DNA from: Gammaproteobacteria bacterium
GTDB lineage: Bacteria; Pseudomonadota; Gammaproteobacteria; Arenicellales; JAANXG01
Length of the DNA: 29,177 nucleotides
Assembly (NCBI GenBank): GCA_018263405.1
Contig: JAANXG010000115.1
Coordinates: 1 to 29,177, forward strand
Reading direction: 5' to 3'
A program made the position numbers and the translations under genes. How positions within the stretch are numbered: position 1 is the first letter of the stretch; the number at the start of each line of letters is the position of its first letter. This document shows positions 1-7,992 of the stretch, piece after piece. The notes beneath the pieces were generated by a model. That model searched no databases and was not told the origin of the DNA. It saw only the letters and a list, made by a program, of their open reading frames with translations.

Positions 1-64
1 CCGGCGGCTCAGGCACGCTCTGAATGTTTCAATATCACTGACGGGGTACACTGGTAAATTTCTC

Positions 65-2791
65 ATGGTTGGATCATTGTTGACCAAGGTTTTCGGCAGC
101 CGGAACGAGCGCCTCATCAAACAATTATCGAAAACCGTGGATCGGATGAATGCCTTCGAGCCCGGCTTGCAGGATTTGTCCGACGGAGACCTGCGCGCTA
201 AAACCGGGGAATTCAAAAGGCGCCACGAACAGGGGGAAACCCTGGAGCAGCTTCTTCCCGAAGCGTTCGCCGTCGTGCGGGAAGCCTCGGTTCGCACCCT
301 GGGTATGCGTCATTTCGACGTGCAAATGATCGGCGGCATGGCGCTTCACGACGGCAAGATCGCCGAGATGCGCACCGGGGAAGGTAAAACACTCGCCGCG
401 ACCCTGCCGGTCTATCTCAATAGTTTTGCCGGTCCTGCTCACATCATCACCGTTAATGACTATCTCGCCGGCCGCGATGCGGAATGGATGGGCAAGATTT
501 ATAAGTTTCTCGGCCTGACCGTTGGGACGGTGATTGCAGGACAGGACCCGACCGAAAAACGTCAGGCCTATGCCTGCGATGTTGTTTACGGCACGAATAA
601 CGAGTTTGGATTCGATTACCTGCGCGATAACATGGCGTTCTCCGCGGAAGACCGCGCTCAACGTGAACTTGCTTATGCCATTGTCGACGAAGTCGACTCC
701 ATCCTCGTCGACGAGGCCCGCACACCGCTTATTATTTCCGGCCCCGCAGAAGAAAGCACGGACCTTTATTACAAAATCAATGAGATTATCCCCGAGCTCG
801 AGAAACAGGAGGTTGAAGACGGCCCGGGAGATTACAGCCTCGATGAAAAGAACAAACAGGCGTTTCTAACGGAACAAGGCCACGATACCGCGGAGCAGAT
901 GCTGCAGCGCGCCGGTCTGCTTCAGGAAGACAGTAGTCTGTACGATGTCGCGAATATCATGTTGCTGCATCATCTCAATGCAGCACTACGTGCCTATACC
1001 TTGTTCCAACGGGATGTCGACTATATTGTCCGGGACGGCGACATTGTCATCATCGATGAGTTCACGGGTCGCATGATGCCGGGTAGACGTTGGTCCGAGG
1101 GTCTTCATCAAGCCGTAGAGGCCAGGGAGGGGCTTAAGGTGCAGCAGGAAAACCAGACTCTCGCTTCAATCACCTTTCAGAACTACTTCCGGCTTTACGG
1201 CAAGCTCGCCGGCATGACCGGCACGGCCGATACGGAAGCAGCCGAGTTCCAACAGATTTACGGCTTGGAAGTCGTAGTGATTCCGACCCACAAAACGATG
1301 ATCCGTGCCGATCATCCGGATATGATTTATCGCACCATAAAGGAGAAATTCGATGCCATCGTCGAGGGCGTCAAGGATTGCCGTGAACGCGGACAGCCCG
1401 TGCTGCTCGGTACGGCATCGATCGAGGCTTCGGAGCTGTTGTCCCGGCGATTCAGGTCGGAAGGTTTGCCGCACGAAGTCCTGAACGCCAAGCAACATGA
1501 ACGCGAGGCGCAGATCATTGCGCAGGCCGGACGTTCCGGGGCGATTACGCTCGCCACGAACATGGCCGGCCGGGGCACCGACATCGTACTGGGAGGGAAC
1601 CTGGAGCTCGAACTCGAACAATTGGGCGACGACGAGGCGGCTAAGGAAAAAGCCCGGCAGGAGTGGCAGCGGCGGCACGACGAAGTCGTCGATGCGGGGG
1701 GGCTCCATGTCGTCGGCACCGAGCGTCACGAGTCCCGCCGCATCGACAATCAGCTCCGGGGTCGATCGGGACGTCAGGGAGACCCGGGTTCGTCCCGGTT
1801 TTATTTGGCGCTGGAGGACAGCCTGATGCGGATATTCGGATCCGAACGGGTATCGGGATTGATGCAGCGGCTCGGTATGGAGGAGGGCGAGGCGATCGAA
1901 CACACGTGGGTGACTCGCGCCATTGAAAACGCGCAGCGCAAAGTAGAAGGACGCAACTTCGATATCCGAAAGCAGTTACTTGAATACGACGATGTCGCGA
2001 ATGAGCAGCGAAAAATCGTCTATACCGAGCGCAACCGCCTGATGGGGGTTGAGGATATATCCGCCAACATCGAGACGATGCGTCGGGATGTCGTGGAGAG
2101 CGTAATCAACCGAAGCATCCCGCCTCAAAGCCTGGAAGAACAATGGGATATAGACGGGCTGGAAAAAGATCTCGAAGGCGAGTTCGGCATTCGGATGCCC
2201 TTGAAGGACTGGTTGGAAAAGGAGCCGGATCTGCATGAAGAAACGCTCCGGGATCGGATTCTGGAAATAATCACCGAGGCGTATGGCAAGAAAGTCGAGG
2301 AAACCGGTGAGCAAGTGGTGCGCCATCTTGAAAAATGGGTCACCCTGCAAGTGCTCGACTCACTGTGGAAGGAGCATCTTGCGGCGATGGATTATCTTCG
2401 CCAAGGGATCGGACTACGCGGCTACGCGCAGAAGAATCCTAAACAGGAATATAAGCGGGAAGCCTTCGAAATGTTCCAAAGCCTGCTGGGGCAGGTGAAG
2501 CACGAAGTCGTCACGACTCTGTCCAAGATACAGGTCCGTACCGAACGCGATATCGAGGAAGCGGAGACACGGCGGCGGGTACCCGAATCGGTGCAGTATC
2601 TTCATCCCGAACTGAGCGAAGCGGCGCGGCCGGCAACCGGCGATTCGGAAAGCCCGGACGGAGCGGGACAGCCGGCGGGCGGCGACAAGCAGCCATTCGT
2701 GAGGCAGGGCCGGAAGGTCGGCCGCAACGAACCCTGTCCTTGTGGTTCCGGAAAGAAGTACAAGCACTGCCATGGCCGGCTTAACGCCTGA
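65..2791 (+). CDS. secA: Protein translocase ATPase SecA
   Basis: SecA is the cytoplasmic motor that pushes unfolded preproteins through SecYEG using ATP. The 908-residue product has the usual family length. The start was chosen because the N-terminus (LLTKVFGSRNER) matches the E. coli SecA start almost residue for residue. Walker A GEGKT is at residues 105-109 and the Walker B DEVD at 208-211, followed by the SecA hallmark DEARTPLIISG. The helicase-type motif GRGTDIVLGG and the LRGRSGRQGDPGSS segment are present. The C-terminus carries the zinc/SecB-binding motif with C891, C893, C902 and H903. A poorly conserved acidic and Gly/Pro linker precedes it. No strong Shine-Dalgarno sequence is seen in the 64 bases upstream. 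argJ starts 9 nt after the stop, so the two are probably co-transcribed. Confidence 0.98.
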   Translation: MVGSLLTKVFGSRNERLIKQLSKTVDRMNAFEPGLQDLSDGDLRAKTGEFKRRHEQGETLEQLLPEAFAVVREASVRTLGMRHFDVQMIGGMALHDGKIAEMRTGEGKTLAATLPVYLNSFAGPAHIITVNDYLAGRDAEWMGKIYKFLGLTVGTVIAGQDPTEKRQAYACDVVYGTNNEFGFDYLRDNMAFSAEDRAQRELAYAIVDEVDSILVDEARTPLIISGPAEESTDLYYKINEIIPELEKQEVEDGPGDYSLDEKNKQAFLTEQGHDTAEQMLQRAGLLQEDSSLYDVANIMLLHHLNAALRAYTLFQRDVDYIVRDGDIVIIDEFTGRMMPGRRWSEGLHQAVEAREGLKVQQENQTLASITFQNYFRLYGKLAGMTGTADTEAAEFQQIYGLEVVVIPTHKTMIRADHPDMIYRTIKEKFDAIVEGVKDCRERGQPVLLGTASIEASELLSRRFRSEGLPHEVLNAKQHEREAQIIAQAGRSGAITLATNMAGRGTDIVLGGNLELELEQLGDDEAAKEKARQEWQRRHDEVVDAGGLHVVGTERHESRRIDNQLRGRSGRQGDPGSSRFYLALEDSLMRIFGSERVSGLMQRLGMEEGEAIEHTWVTRAIENAQRKVEGRNFDIRKQLLEYDDVANEQRKIVYTERNRLMGVEDISANIETMRRDVVESVINRSIPPQSLEEQWDIDGLEKDLEGEFGIRMPLKDWLEKEPDLHEETLRDRILEIITEAYGKKVEETGEQVVRHLEKWVTLQVLDSLWKEHLAAMDYLRQGIGLRGYAQKNPKQEYKREAFEMFQSLLGQVKHEVVTTLSKIQVRTERDIEEAETRRRVPESVQYLHPELSEAARPATGDSESPDGAGQPAGGDKQPFVRQGRKVGRNEPCPCGSGKKYKHCHGRLNA

Positions 2792-2800
2792 CTGCTCAGC

Positions 2801-4009
2801 ATGGCGGTTGGCCTGAAGTCGCCCAGTGCGTTGCCGGAAATAGCAGGCATTACCGTTGGCGTCGGCGCCGCCGGTATCCGCAAACGCGACCGGAACGATC
2901 TGGCTGTCTTATTGTGCGAGCCGGGAACACAGGCCGCCGGCTGTTTTACCCGCAACCGGTTTCAGGCCGCTCCGGTCACGGTCGCGCGTGAGCACCTTGC
3001 CGCCCGGGCCGCACCCCGGGCGCTGGTGATCAACAGCGGCAACGCCAACGCCGGCACGGGCGATGCGGGCGTGGCCGATGCGAAAGCGGTATGCCGGGCC
3101 GTCGCCGAAGCACGCGGCGCCGAGGTGGAGGAAGTGTTGCCTTTTTCGACCGGGGTCATTGGTCAACGCTTGCCCTGCGACAACATCATCGGGGCCTTGC
3201 CGGGCATGATCGAAAACGCCTCACCGGATGGCTGGACGGAAGCGGCGAAAGCCATCATGACTACCGATACCGTCCCCAAGGGGGCGTGGCGGCGGATCGA
3301 AGTGAACGACGTTCCCGTGACCATCACGGGCATCGCCAAAGGGTCGGGAATGATCCGCCCGGACATGGCCACCATGCTGGTGTTTCTCGCGACGGATGCA
3401 CGGATTCCCGCCATGAAGCTGCGGGAGTATTTGGGTCACGCGGTGAACCGGACTTTCAATTGCATCACCGTGGACGGCGATACGTCTACGAACGACGCAT
3501 GCATACTGCTGGCCTCGGGCAAACGGGCCGGAATCGACGGATCTGACCAGGATCGATTCCAGCACGCACTGGATGACTTGTGCCGGGAACTGGCGCAATC
3601 CGTTGTTCGCGATGGAGAAGGCGCTACCAAATTCGTCGAGGTCGCCGTTTGCGGCGCCGCGAGCGACGAAGAGGCTCGAAAAATTGCAATGACCGTCGCC
3701 CACTCGCCCCTGGTCAAAACGGCGTTGTTCGCTTCCGACGCGAACTGGGGACGTATTTTCGCTGCGATCGGTCGCGCGCCGGTCGAAACTTTGGATGTCT
3801 CGCGCGTGCATCTGGCGATCAATGGGTGTTCGATTGTGCGCGGGGGAAGCATCGACCCCGATTACAACGAACAACGAGGCACGGCGGCCATGAGACGGGA
3901 AGAAATTGTCATTGCCATCGATCTCGGCGTCGCTCGGGGGACGTGTTCGGTGTGGACCACCGACCTGTCACACGAATACGTGCGAATCAACGCGGAGTAC
4001 CGAACCTGA
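2801..4009 (+). CDS. argJ: Bifunctional ornithine acetyltransferase / N-acetylglutamate synthase ArgJ
   Basis: ArgJ moves the acetyl group from N-acetylornithine to glutamate in the cyclic arginine pathway; some members also use acetyl-CoA. The 402-residue protein is of normal length. The self-cleavage site is visible as KGSGMIRPDMA/TMLVF, with A190-T191 as the scissile pair and T191 as the nucleophile of the beta chain. Other family motifs are NSGNANAGTG (78-87) and FSTGVIG. Near the C-terminus the segments SDANWGRI and DYNEQRGTAA agree with the family. The gene follows secA by 9 nt and precedes the Nudix gene by 7 nt, an arrangement common in gammaproteobacteria. Whether the enzyme is mono- or bifunctional cannot be read from sequence. 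Confidence 0.96.
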   Translation: MAVGLKSPSALPEIAGITVGVGAAGIRKRDRNDLAVLLCEPGTQAAGCFTRNRFQAAPVTVAREHLAARAAPRALVINSGNANAGTGDAGVADAKAVCRAVAEARGAEVEEVLPFSTGVIGQRLPCDNIIGALPGMIENASPDGWTEAAKAIMTTDTVPKGAWRRIEVNDVPVTITGIAKGSGMIRPDMATMLVFLATDARIPAMKLREYLGHAVNRTFNCITVDGDTSTNDACILLASGKRAGIDGSDQDRFQHALDDLCRELAQSVVRDGEGATKFVEVAVCGAASDEEARKIAMTVAHSPLVKTALFASDANWGRIFAAIGRAPVETLDVSRVHLAINGCSIVRGGSIDPDYNEQRGTAAMRREEIVIAIDLGVARGTCSVWTTDLSHEYVRINAEYRT

Positions 4010-4016
4010 CGTCGGT

Positions 4017-4970
4017 ATGAATGTCGACCCGCACTCTTCCGGGCTTGTCGATGTTGCGGTGGGTGTCATCCGCGATGCCACGGGACGCGTGCTCGTCAAT
4101 CGGCGGCGACCGGGTAAGTCCTTTGCCGGACAATGGGAATTTCCGGGCGGCAAGATCCAAGCGAGCGAAACGGTGGCACAGGCGCTGAGCCGGGAGCTCG
4201 ACGAGGAACTCGGCATACACATTAAGCGGCAACGTCCGTTGATTTCCTTCAGTCATCGTTACCGTGACGGCGCGGTACATCTGCACGTGAGTGAGATTCT
4301 TTCCTATCGGGGCACGCCCACCGGCCGCGAGGGGCAGCCTCTGAGGTGGGTCGAATCCGCGGGACTCGACCAAATCGACCTGCTCGATGCGAACGCTGCC
4401 ATCGTTCGCGCCATTGTTTTACCCCGTATCTGTTTGATTACCGACACGCGGCGGTTTGGCGTCAAGCGAACGCTCAAAATCTTGCAGCAACACGTGAGAC
4501 AACGTGATGCGCTGGTGATTGTTCGAGAGAAGGCATTGGCGCGGGACCCTCTCTTGTCGTTCGTCGGCGAGGTACGGGAGATTTGCCGACGGGGCGCATC
4601 GCTCGTTTGCGTGCATGCCGACTGCAACTTCGACGACTACGGCAATGTAGACTGTATCCACTTTCCCTCGACAACCCTTGAACAGGACCATTCGTGGACT
4701 AATGCGGAATGGACAGGGGTATCTTGTCACTCCGGAAAGGAACTCGAACTGGCGCAAGGGGGCGGCGCCGACTACGCTTTGCTATCACCGGTGATGAAAA
4801 CGGCTTCGCACCCCCCCATGGCCCCGCTGGGATGGTCACGATTCGTGGAACTCGGCGCTACAGTGTCCGCGCCGGTCTATGCCTTGGGCGGCATGGAGTT
4901 CACGGATTTCGACACGGCTGTTGGGCATGGCGCTCAAGGCATCGCGATGCTGGGCGCCGCTTGGCGATGA
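4017..4970 (+). CDS. Nudix hydrolase with C-terminal ThiE-like domain (MutT family)
   Basis: This is a two-domain protein of 317 residues. The N-terminal Nudix domain resembles MutT (8-oxo-dGTP diphosphatase). It has the full Nudix box: G45, E51, then R59-E60-L61 and E63-E64 with G66. The phrase AGQWEFPGGK just before it is typical of MutT. From about residue 140 (RICLITD) the sequence resembles thiamine monophosphate synthase: VHADCN, YALLSPVMKT, HPPMAPLGW and YALGGM. The fusion is widespread next to secA-argJ in gammaproteobacteria. The role of the second domain is not established, so the substrate is uncertain. ATG at 4017 was chosen because it follows the argJ stop; a longer frame starting inside argJ is unlikely. 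The gene converges on coaE with only 2 nt between stops. Confidence 0.92.
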   Translation: MNVDPHSSGLVDVAVGVIRDATGRVLVNRRRPGKSFAGQWEFPGGKIQASETVAQALSRELDEELGIHIKRQRPLISFSHRYRDGAVHLHVSEILSYRGTPTGREGQPLRWVESAGLDQIDLLDANAAIVRAIVLPRICLITDTRRFGVKRTLKILQQHVRQRDALVIVREKALARDPLLSFVGEVREICRRGASLVCVHADCNFDDYGNVDCIHFPSTTLEQDHSWTNAEWTGVSCHSGKELELAQGGGADYALLSPVMKTASHPPMAPLGWSRFVELGATVSAPVYALGGMEFTDFDTAVGHGAQGIAMLGAAWR

Positions 4971-4972
4971 CG

Positions 4973-5563
4973 CTATGGAACCATCGGATACCTGGCGTGG
5001 AGCCGGTCCACCTTCGCCTTTAATTCGTCCAGACTGCCGTTGTTATAGATGATGTCGTGGGCGACATGGAGGCGTTCCCCGGATCTCGCTTGAGATTCCA
5101 TGATTTGCTCGACGGTGCGTCTTGCCATGCCATTTCTCTCCATCACCCAGCGAATGCACTGCTCTCTGGGTGTCTCCACTACTAAAACACGGTCCACCAT
5201 TTCTTGAAAATTGGTTTCCACTAGCAGCGGGACCACGATGACGCAATAAACAGCATCCAGCTCGGCGAGCCGGACCCGGAGTCGTTCCCGGATGGCGGGG
5301 TGCAGTATGGCCTCGACCCGCTGCTTGGCCTGGGGAACGGTGAAAACCAGTGCCCGCAGATGTTCGCGATTCAGCCGCCCGTCGTCTTGCAGAATTTCCA
5401 GGCCGAAGGTCGCCACCAGTTCGTCGAGAGCCGGTTCGCCGGGCTCCACTACCTCCCGGGCCAATACGTCCGTATCGATGACCGGCACACCGAGCGCCTC
5501 GAAACGGTCCGATACCGCCGTCTTGCCACTACCGATGCCGCCAGTGAGGCCGATCTTCAACAC
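4973..5563 (-). CDS. coaE: Dephospho-CoA kinase CoaE
   Basis: CoaE phosphorylates the 3'-hydroxyl of dephospho-CoA, the last step of coenzyme A synthesis in the cytosol. The 196-residue product begins MLKIGLTGGIGSGKT, with the P-loop at residues 8-15. DTDVLAREVVEPG, HPAIRERL and PLLVETN are family motifs. The start is GTG at 5563; a TTG follows directly and is a weaker alternative. In related genomes coaE closes the pilB-pilC-pilD-coaE cluster. Here a 172-bp mobile element lies between pilD and coaE. Without it the pilD stop codon would fall 2 nt before this GTG, so the gene was probably translationally coupled to pilD in the past. Confidence 0.96.
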   Translation of the reverse strand: MLKIGLTGGIGSGKTAVSDRFEALGVPVIDTDVLAREVVEPGEPALDELVATFGLEILQDDGRLNREHLRALVFTVPQAKQRVEAILHPAIRERLRVRLAELDAVYCVIVVPLLVETNFQEMVDRVLVVETPREQCIRWVMERNGMARRTVEQIMESQARSGERLHVAHDIIYNNGSLDELKAKVDRLHARYPMVP

Positions 5564-5586
5564 GATTATCCAAACCCCGCGAATTG

Positions 5587-5758
5587 GTAAGTTCTTATAT
5601 AACCCCGTGCAAGAATGTGGGGGTAGGGTTGTCTTTCAGGGCTGTCGAAAGCACGGAGGCTTTCGCCAGAGCGTACAGGGAGGTATCTACAGCGTCCCTG
5701 AAAGACAACCCTACCCCCACATGATCGCCGACATTGCACGGACTTTTTGAGAAATTAC
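5587..5758 (-). mobile_element. Palindromic MITE, copy 1 (IS66-like ends), complete
   Basis: A 172-bp element with ends GTAAGTTCT and (inverted) GTAATTTCT. It is flanked on both sides by the exact 8-bp direct repeat GCGAATTG (5579-5586 and 5759-5766). Inside, a 27-bp arm at 5615-5641 is a perfect inverted repeat of 5696-5722. The central part carries a further small hairpin (7-bp stem CGAAAGC/GCTTTCG, 6-nt loop). GTAA termini and 8-bp duplications are hallmarks of the IS66 family. No transposase is encoded, so this is a non-autonomous passenger. It is inverted relative to copies 2 and 3, and 111 of 111 bases that can be compared are identical to copy 3. The element supplies the present stop codon of pilD. 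Confidence 0.9.
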
Positions 5759-6621
5759 GCGAATTGAAGGTAAGCGGCGGTGATTTGGGGCCCCCAGATC
5801 ATCGCCACAAAGCCGGCGGCGCACAGAAACGGGCCGAAGGGAATGGGCTGGCTTCGATCGCGTTGCTTGAGCAAAATCATGGCGATGCCGACGAAAGCGC
5901 CACAGAACGCCGCAAGCAGAATCACCAGGGGCAGGTCCTGCCAACCCAGCCATGCGCCGATGCAGGCGAACAGTTTGAAGTCACCATAGCCCATGCCTTC
6001 CTTGCCCGTCAGCAAACGAAAAACCTGAAACACCAGCCATAGCGACACATAGCCCGCCACCGCACCGTAAAGCGCAGAATAAACGTCCGTGTACAAACCG
6101 AACGAATTGACCATCAACCCCGCCCACAACAAGGGCAAAACGATATTATCCGGTAGCAATCGATGTTCGATATCAATGGCGCTCATTGCAAGGAAACTCC
6201 AAGCGAACGCCAGTCCACCCGCCAGTTGCCAGGACAGGCCGTATCGCCACCCCACCGCCAAAGCCAGGATGGCCGCGAGAGTTTCAACAACGGGATAGCG
6301 TAAGTCGATTGACTTCCCGCAGCGGGCGCAGCGGCCACGCAGCCACAGATAACTCAATATGGGAATGTTGTGGACCGGCCGAATAGGGTGCTTACATTGC
6401 GGGCAATGGGACCCCGGGCGCGCCAGGCCCGGTTGCGGTGGAGTATCACCATCGCTTGCAAGCCCGAGCAAGTCCCGGCACTGCTGCTTCCACGAGCGTT
6501 CGAGCACTCCCGGCAGCCGGACGATGACGACATTCAGGAAGCTGCCGACGATCGCCCCGACGATCGCGACCGAGGGAAAAAACAGAACCGGGCTCTCCTG
6601 CAGGGTAGAAATGATCCACAT
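5755..6621 (-). CDS. pilD: Type IV prepilin peptidase / N-methyltransferase PilD
   Basis: PilD is an inner-membrane aspartyl protease that removes the leader of type IV prepilins and methylates the new N-terminus. With the start at 6621 the protein has 288 residues, close to the family's usual length. GSFLNVVIVRLP is at 26-37, the four zinc cysteines are C73, C76, C98 and C101, and the catalytic aspartates are D150 (AIDIEHR) and D214 (GYGDFKL). These positions are almost those of P. aeruginosa PilD, which supports this start. An upstream ATG at 6714 has a better ribosome site (GAAGAGG) and would add 31 basic residues. The stop codon TAA comes from the mobile element; the undisturbed gene would have ended with three more residues (GFG). 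Confidence 0.94.
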   Translation of the reverse strand: MWIISTLQESPVLFFPSVAIVGAIVGSFLNVVIVRLPGVLERSWKQQCRDLLGLASDGDTPPQPGLARPGSHCPQCKHPIRPVHNIPILSYLWLRGRCARCGKSIDLRYPVVETLAAILALAVGWRYGLSWQLAGGLAFAWSFLAMSAIDIEHRLLPDNIVLPLLWAGLMVNSFGLYTDVYSALYGAVAGYVSLWLVFQVFRLLTGKEGMGYGDFKLFACIGAWLGWQDLPLVILLAAFCGAFVGIAMILLKQRDRSQPIPFGPFLCAAGFVAMIWGPQITAAYLQFA

Positions 6622-6765
6622 AGGTTTGCGAAAAATTGCAGTTAAAACCGGTTTGGATCTGGAGGAGGCTCCCCAACCCCGCTTTATTGCACGGATTGTT
6701 CGAGAACCTGCCATCCATATGGCCTCTTCCCGTCACGGGGGTCAGCCACGGTTTCCGGATCCGGT

Positions 6766-7989
6766 TTAGATCACAGCGGCCATCTTAAAGATCGGCAGGT
6801 ACATCGCCACGACCATGGTACCGACGATCCCGCCCAGAAAGACGATCATGACGGGCTCGATCAGACTGCTCAGCGCTGCCACGGCGTCGTCCACCTCCTG
6901 TTCGAAGAACTCGGCGATTTTCATCAGCATGAGTTCAAGTTCACCCGATTCCTCGCCGGAACGGATCATTTGCAGTACCATGCTCGGAAACAGTCCCGTC
7001 TGCATCATCGCTGCCTCCAGCGAGCGGCCCGTGCTGACTTCGTTGCGAACCTCGAGCACGGAATTGCGGTAAACCCGATTACCGGTGGATTCAGACACCG
7101 ATTCCAAGGCATCGACCAATGGCACGCCCGCGCCGAACATGGTCGACAGCGTTCTGGAATAACGGGCCACGATGGACTTCTGGATTAACGGGCCGAACAT
7201 GGGCAGACGCAGCGCGACGCGATCCACGGTGTATTGCAGGCCGGGCGACCGCCGGTAGGCGGCAAATACGCCGACGACGCCCCCGATCAGAACGAGAAAG
7301 AACAGCCACCACCATTCCTGAAACCACTCGGACAAGTCAACCACCATCCGCGTCAGTGTGGGCAGTTCTCCGCCAAAGCCCTGAAACAGACTCTCGAATT
7401 GCGGGATGACAAATATGAGGAGGATGGCAATGACCACAATGGCGACCAGGAGCACCGCGGCCGGATAGAGCAGTGCGGACTTGATCTTTCCCTTGATCGC
7501 TTCGATTTTCTCTTTATAGGTCGCTACCTTCTCCAACAGAGTATCCAGTGTGCCGGATTCCTCGCCGGCCGCAACCAGACTGGTGTACAAGTGATCGAAC
7601 TGCACCGGGTAACGCTTTAGGCTTTGACTCAAGCTGGTGCCGGATTCCACTTCCTGCCTGATGGACGTTAAAAGCTCCTGCGTACTTGGATTTTCATGAC
7701 CGCGGGCGATGCCCTCCAGGGATTGCGCTACCGGGATGCCAGCTCCGATCATGGTCGCAAGCTGCCGCGTGGCAAGCGTAATGTCCTTGGTTTTGACCGG
7801 CTTTTTGAACTGAAAGAGGGGCTTCGGTTTCTTGCGTACTTTGGAGGGGCGTATTCCCTGGCGGCGCAACATCGACTTGACATAGGCCGCGCTGGGCGCC
7901 TCGTTTTCGCCCTTGATATCTCTTCCCTTGTTGTCCTTGCCTTCCCAGGCGAACTGCTGCAGTTTTACCTTGGTGGCACGGCGGGCCAT
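6766..7989 (-). CDS. pilC: Type IV pilus inner-membrane platform protein PilC
   Basis: PilC is the polytopic inner-membrane protein on which the PilB motor acts to add pilin subunits. The 407-residue product has the usual length. It contains two T2SF (GspF) domains. The first starts near residue 70 (ATRQLATMIGAGIPVAQSLE) and the second near 270 (YSRTLSTMFGAGVPLVDALE). Each is followed by the characteristic SGEESG-type segment and hydrophobic stretches; the last helix ends FLGGIVGTMVVAMYLPIF. The ATG lies 3 nt after the pilB stop, so pilB and pilC are translationally coupled. pilD follows 144 nt downstream with the preferred start, or 51 nt with the longer one. Confidence 0.96.
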   Translation of the reverse strand: MARRATKVKLQQFAWEGKDNKGRDIKGENEAPSAAYVKSMLRRQGIRPSKVRKKPKPLFQFKKPVKTKDITLATRQLATMIGAGIPVAQSLEGIARGHENPSTQELLTSIRQEVESGTSLSQSLKRYPVQFDHLYTSLVAAGEESGTLDTLLEKVATYKEKIEAIKGKIKSALLYPAAVLLVAIVVIAILLIFVIPQFESLFQGFGGELPTLTRMVVDLSEWFQEWWWLFFLVLIGGVVGVFAAYRRSPGLQYTVDRVALRLPMFGPLIQKSIVARYSRTLSTMFGAGVPLVDALESVSESTGNRVYRNSVLEVRNEVSTGRSLEAAMMQTGLFPSMVLQMIRSGEESGELELMLMKIAEFFEQEVDDAVAALSSLIEPVMIVFLGGIVGTMVVAMYLPIFKMAAVI

Positions 7990-7992
7990 AGC

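Noticed and set aside
1166..1903. Long antisense open frame inside secA
   Set aside because: It is a shadow of secA codon bias in G+C-rich DNA; no family features are seen.
5734..6042. Open frame starting MHGLFEKLR, with similar starts at 25039 and 29091 on the minus strand
   Set aside because: All three starts come from the end of the MITE, which happens to encode ATG/TTG-CACGGACTTTTTGAG. The frames then run antisense through pilD and coxC or end in the spacer. They are not one gene family.
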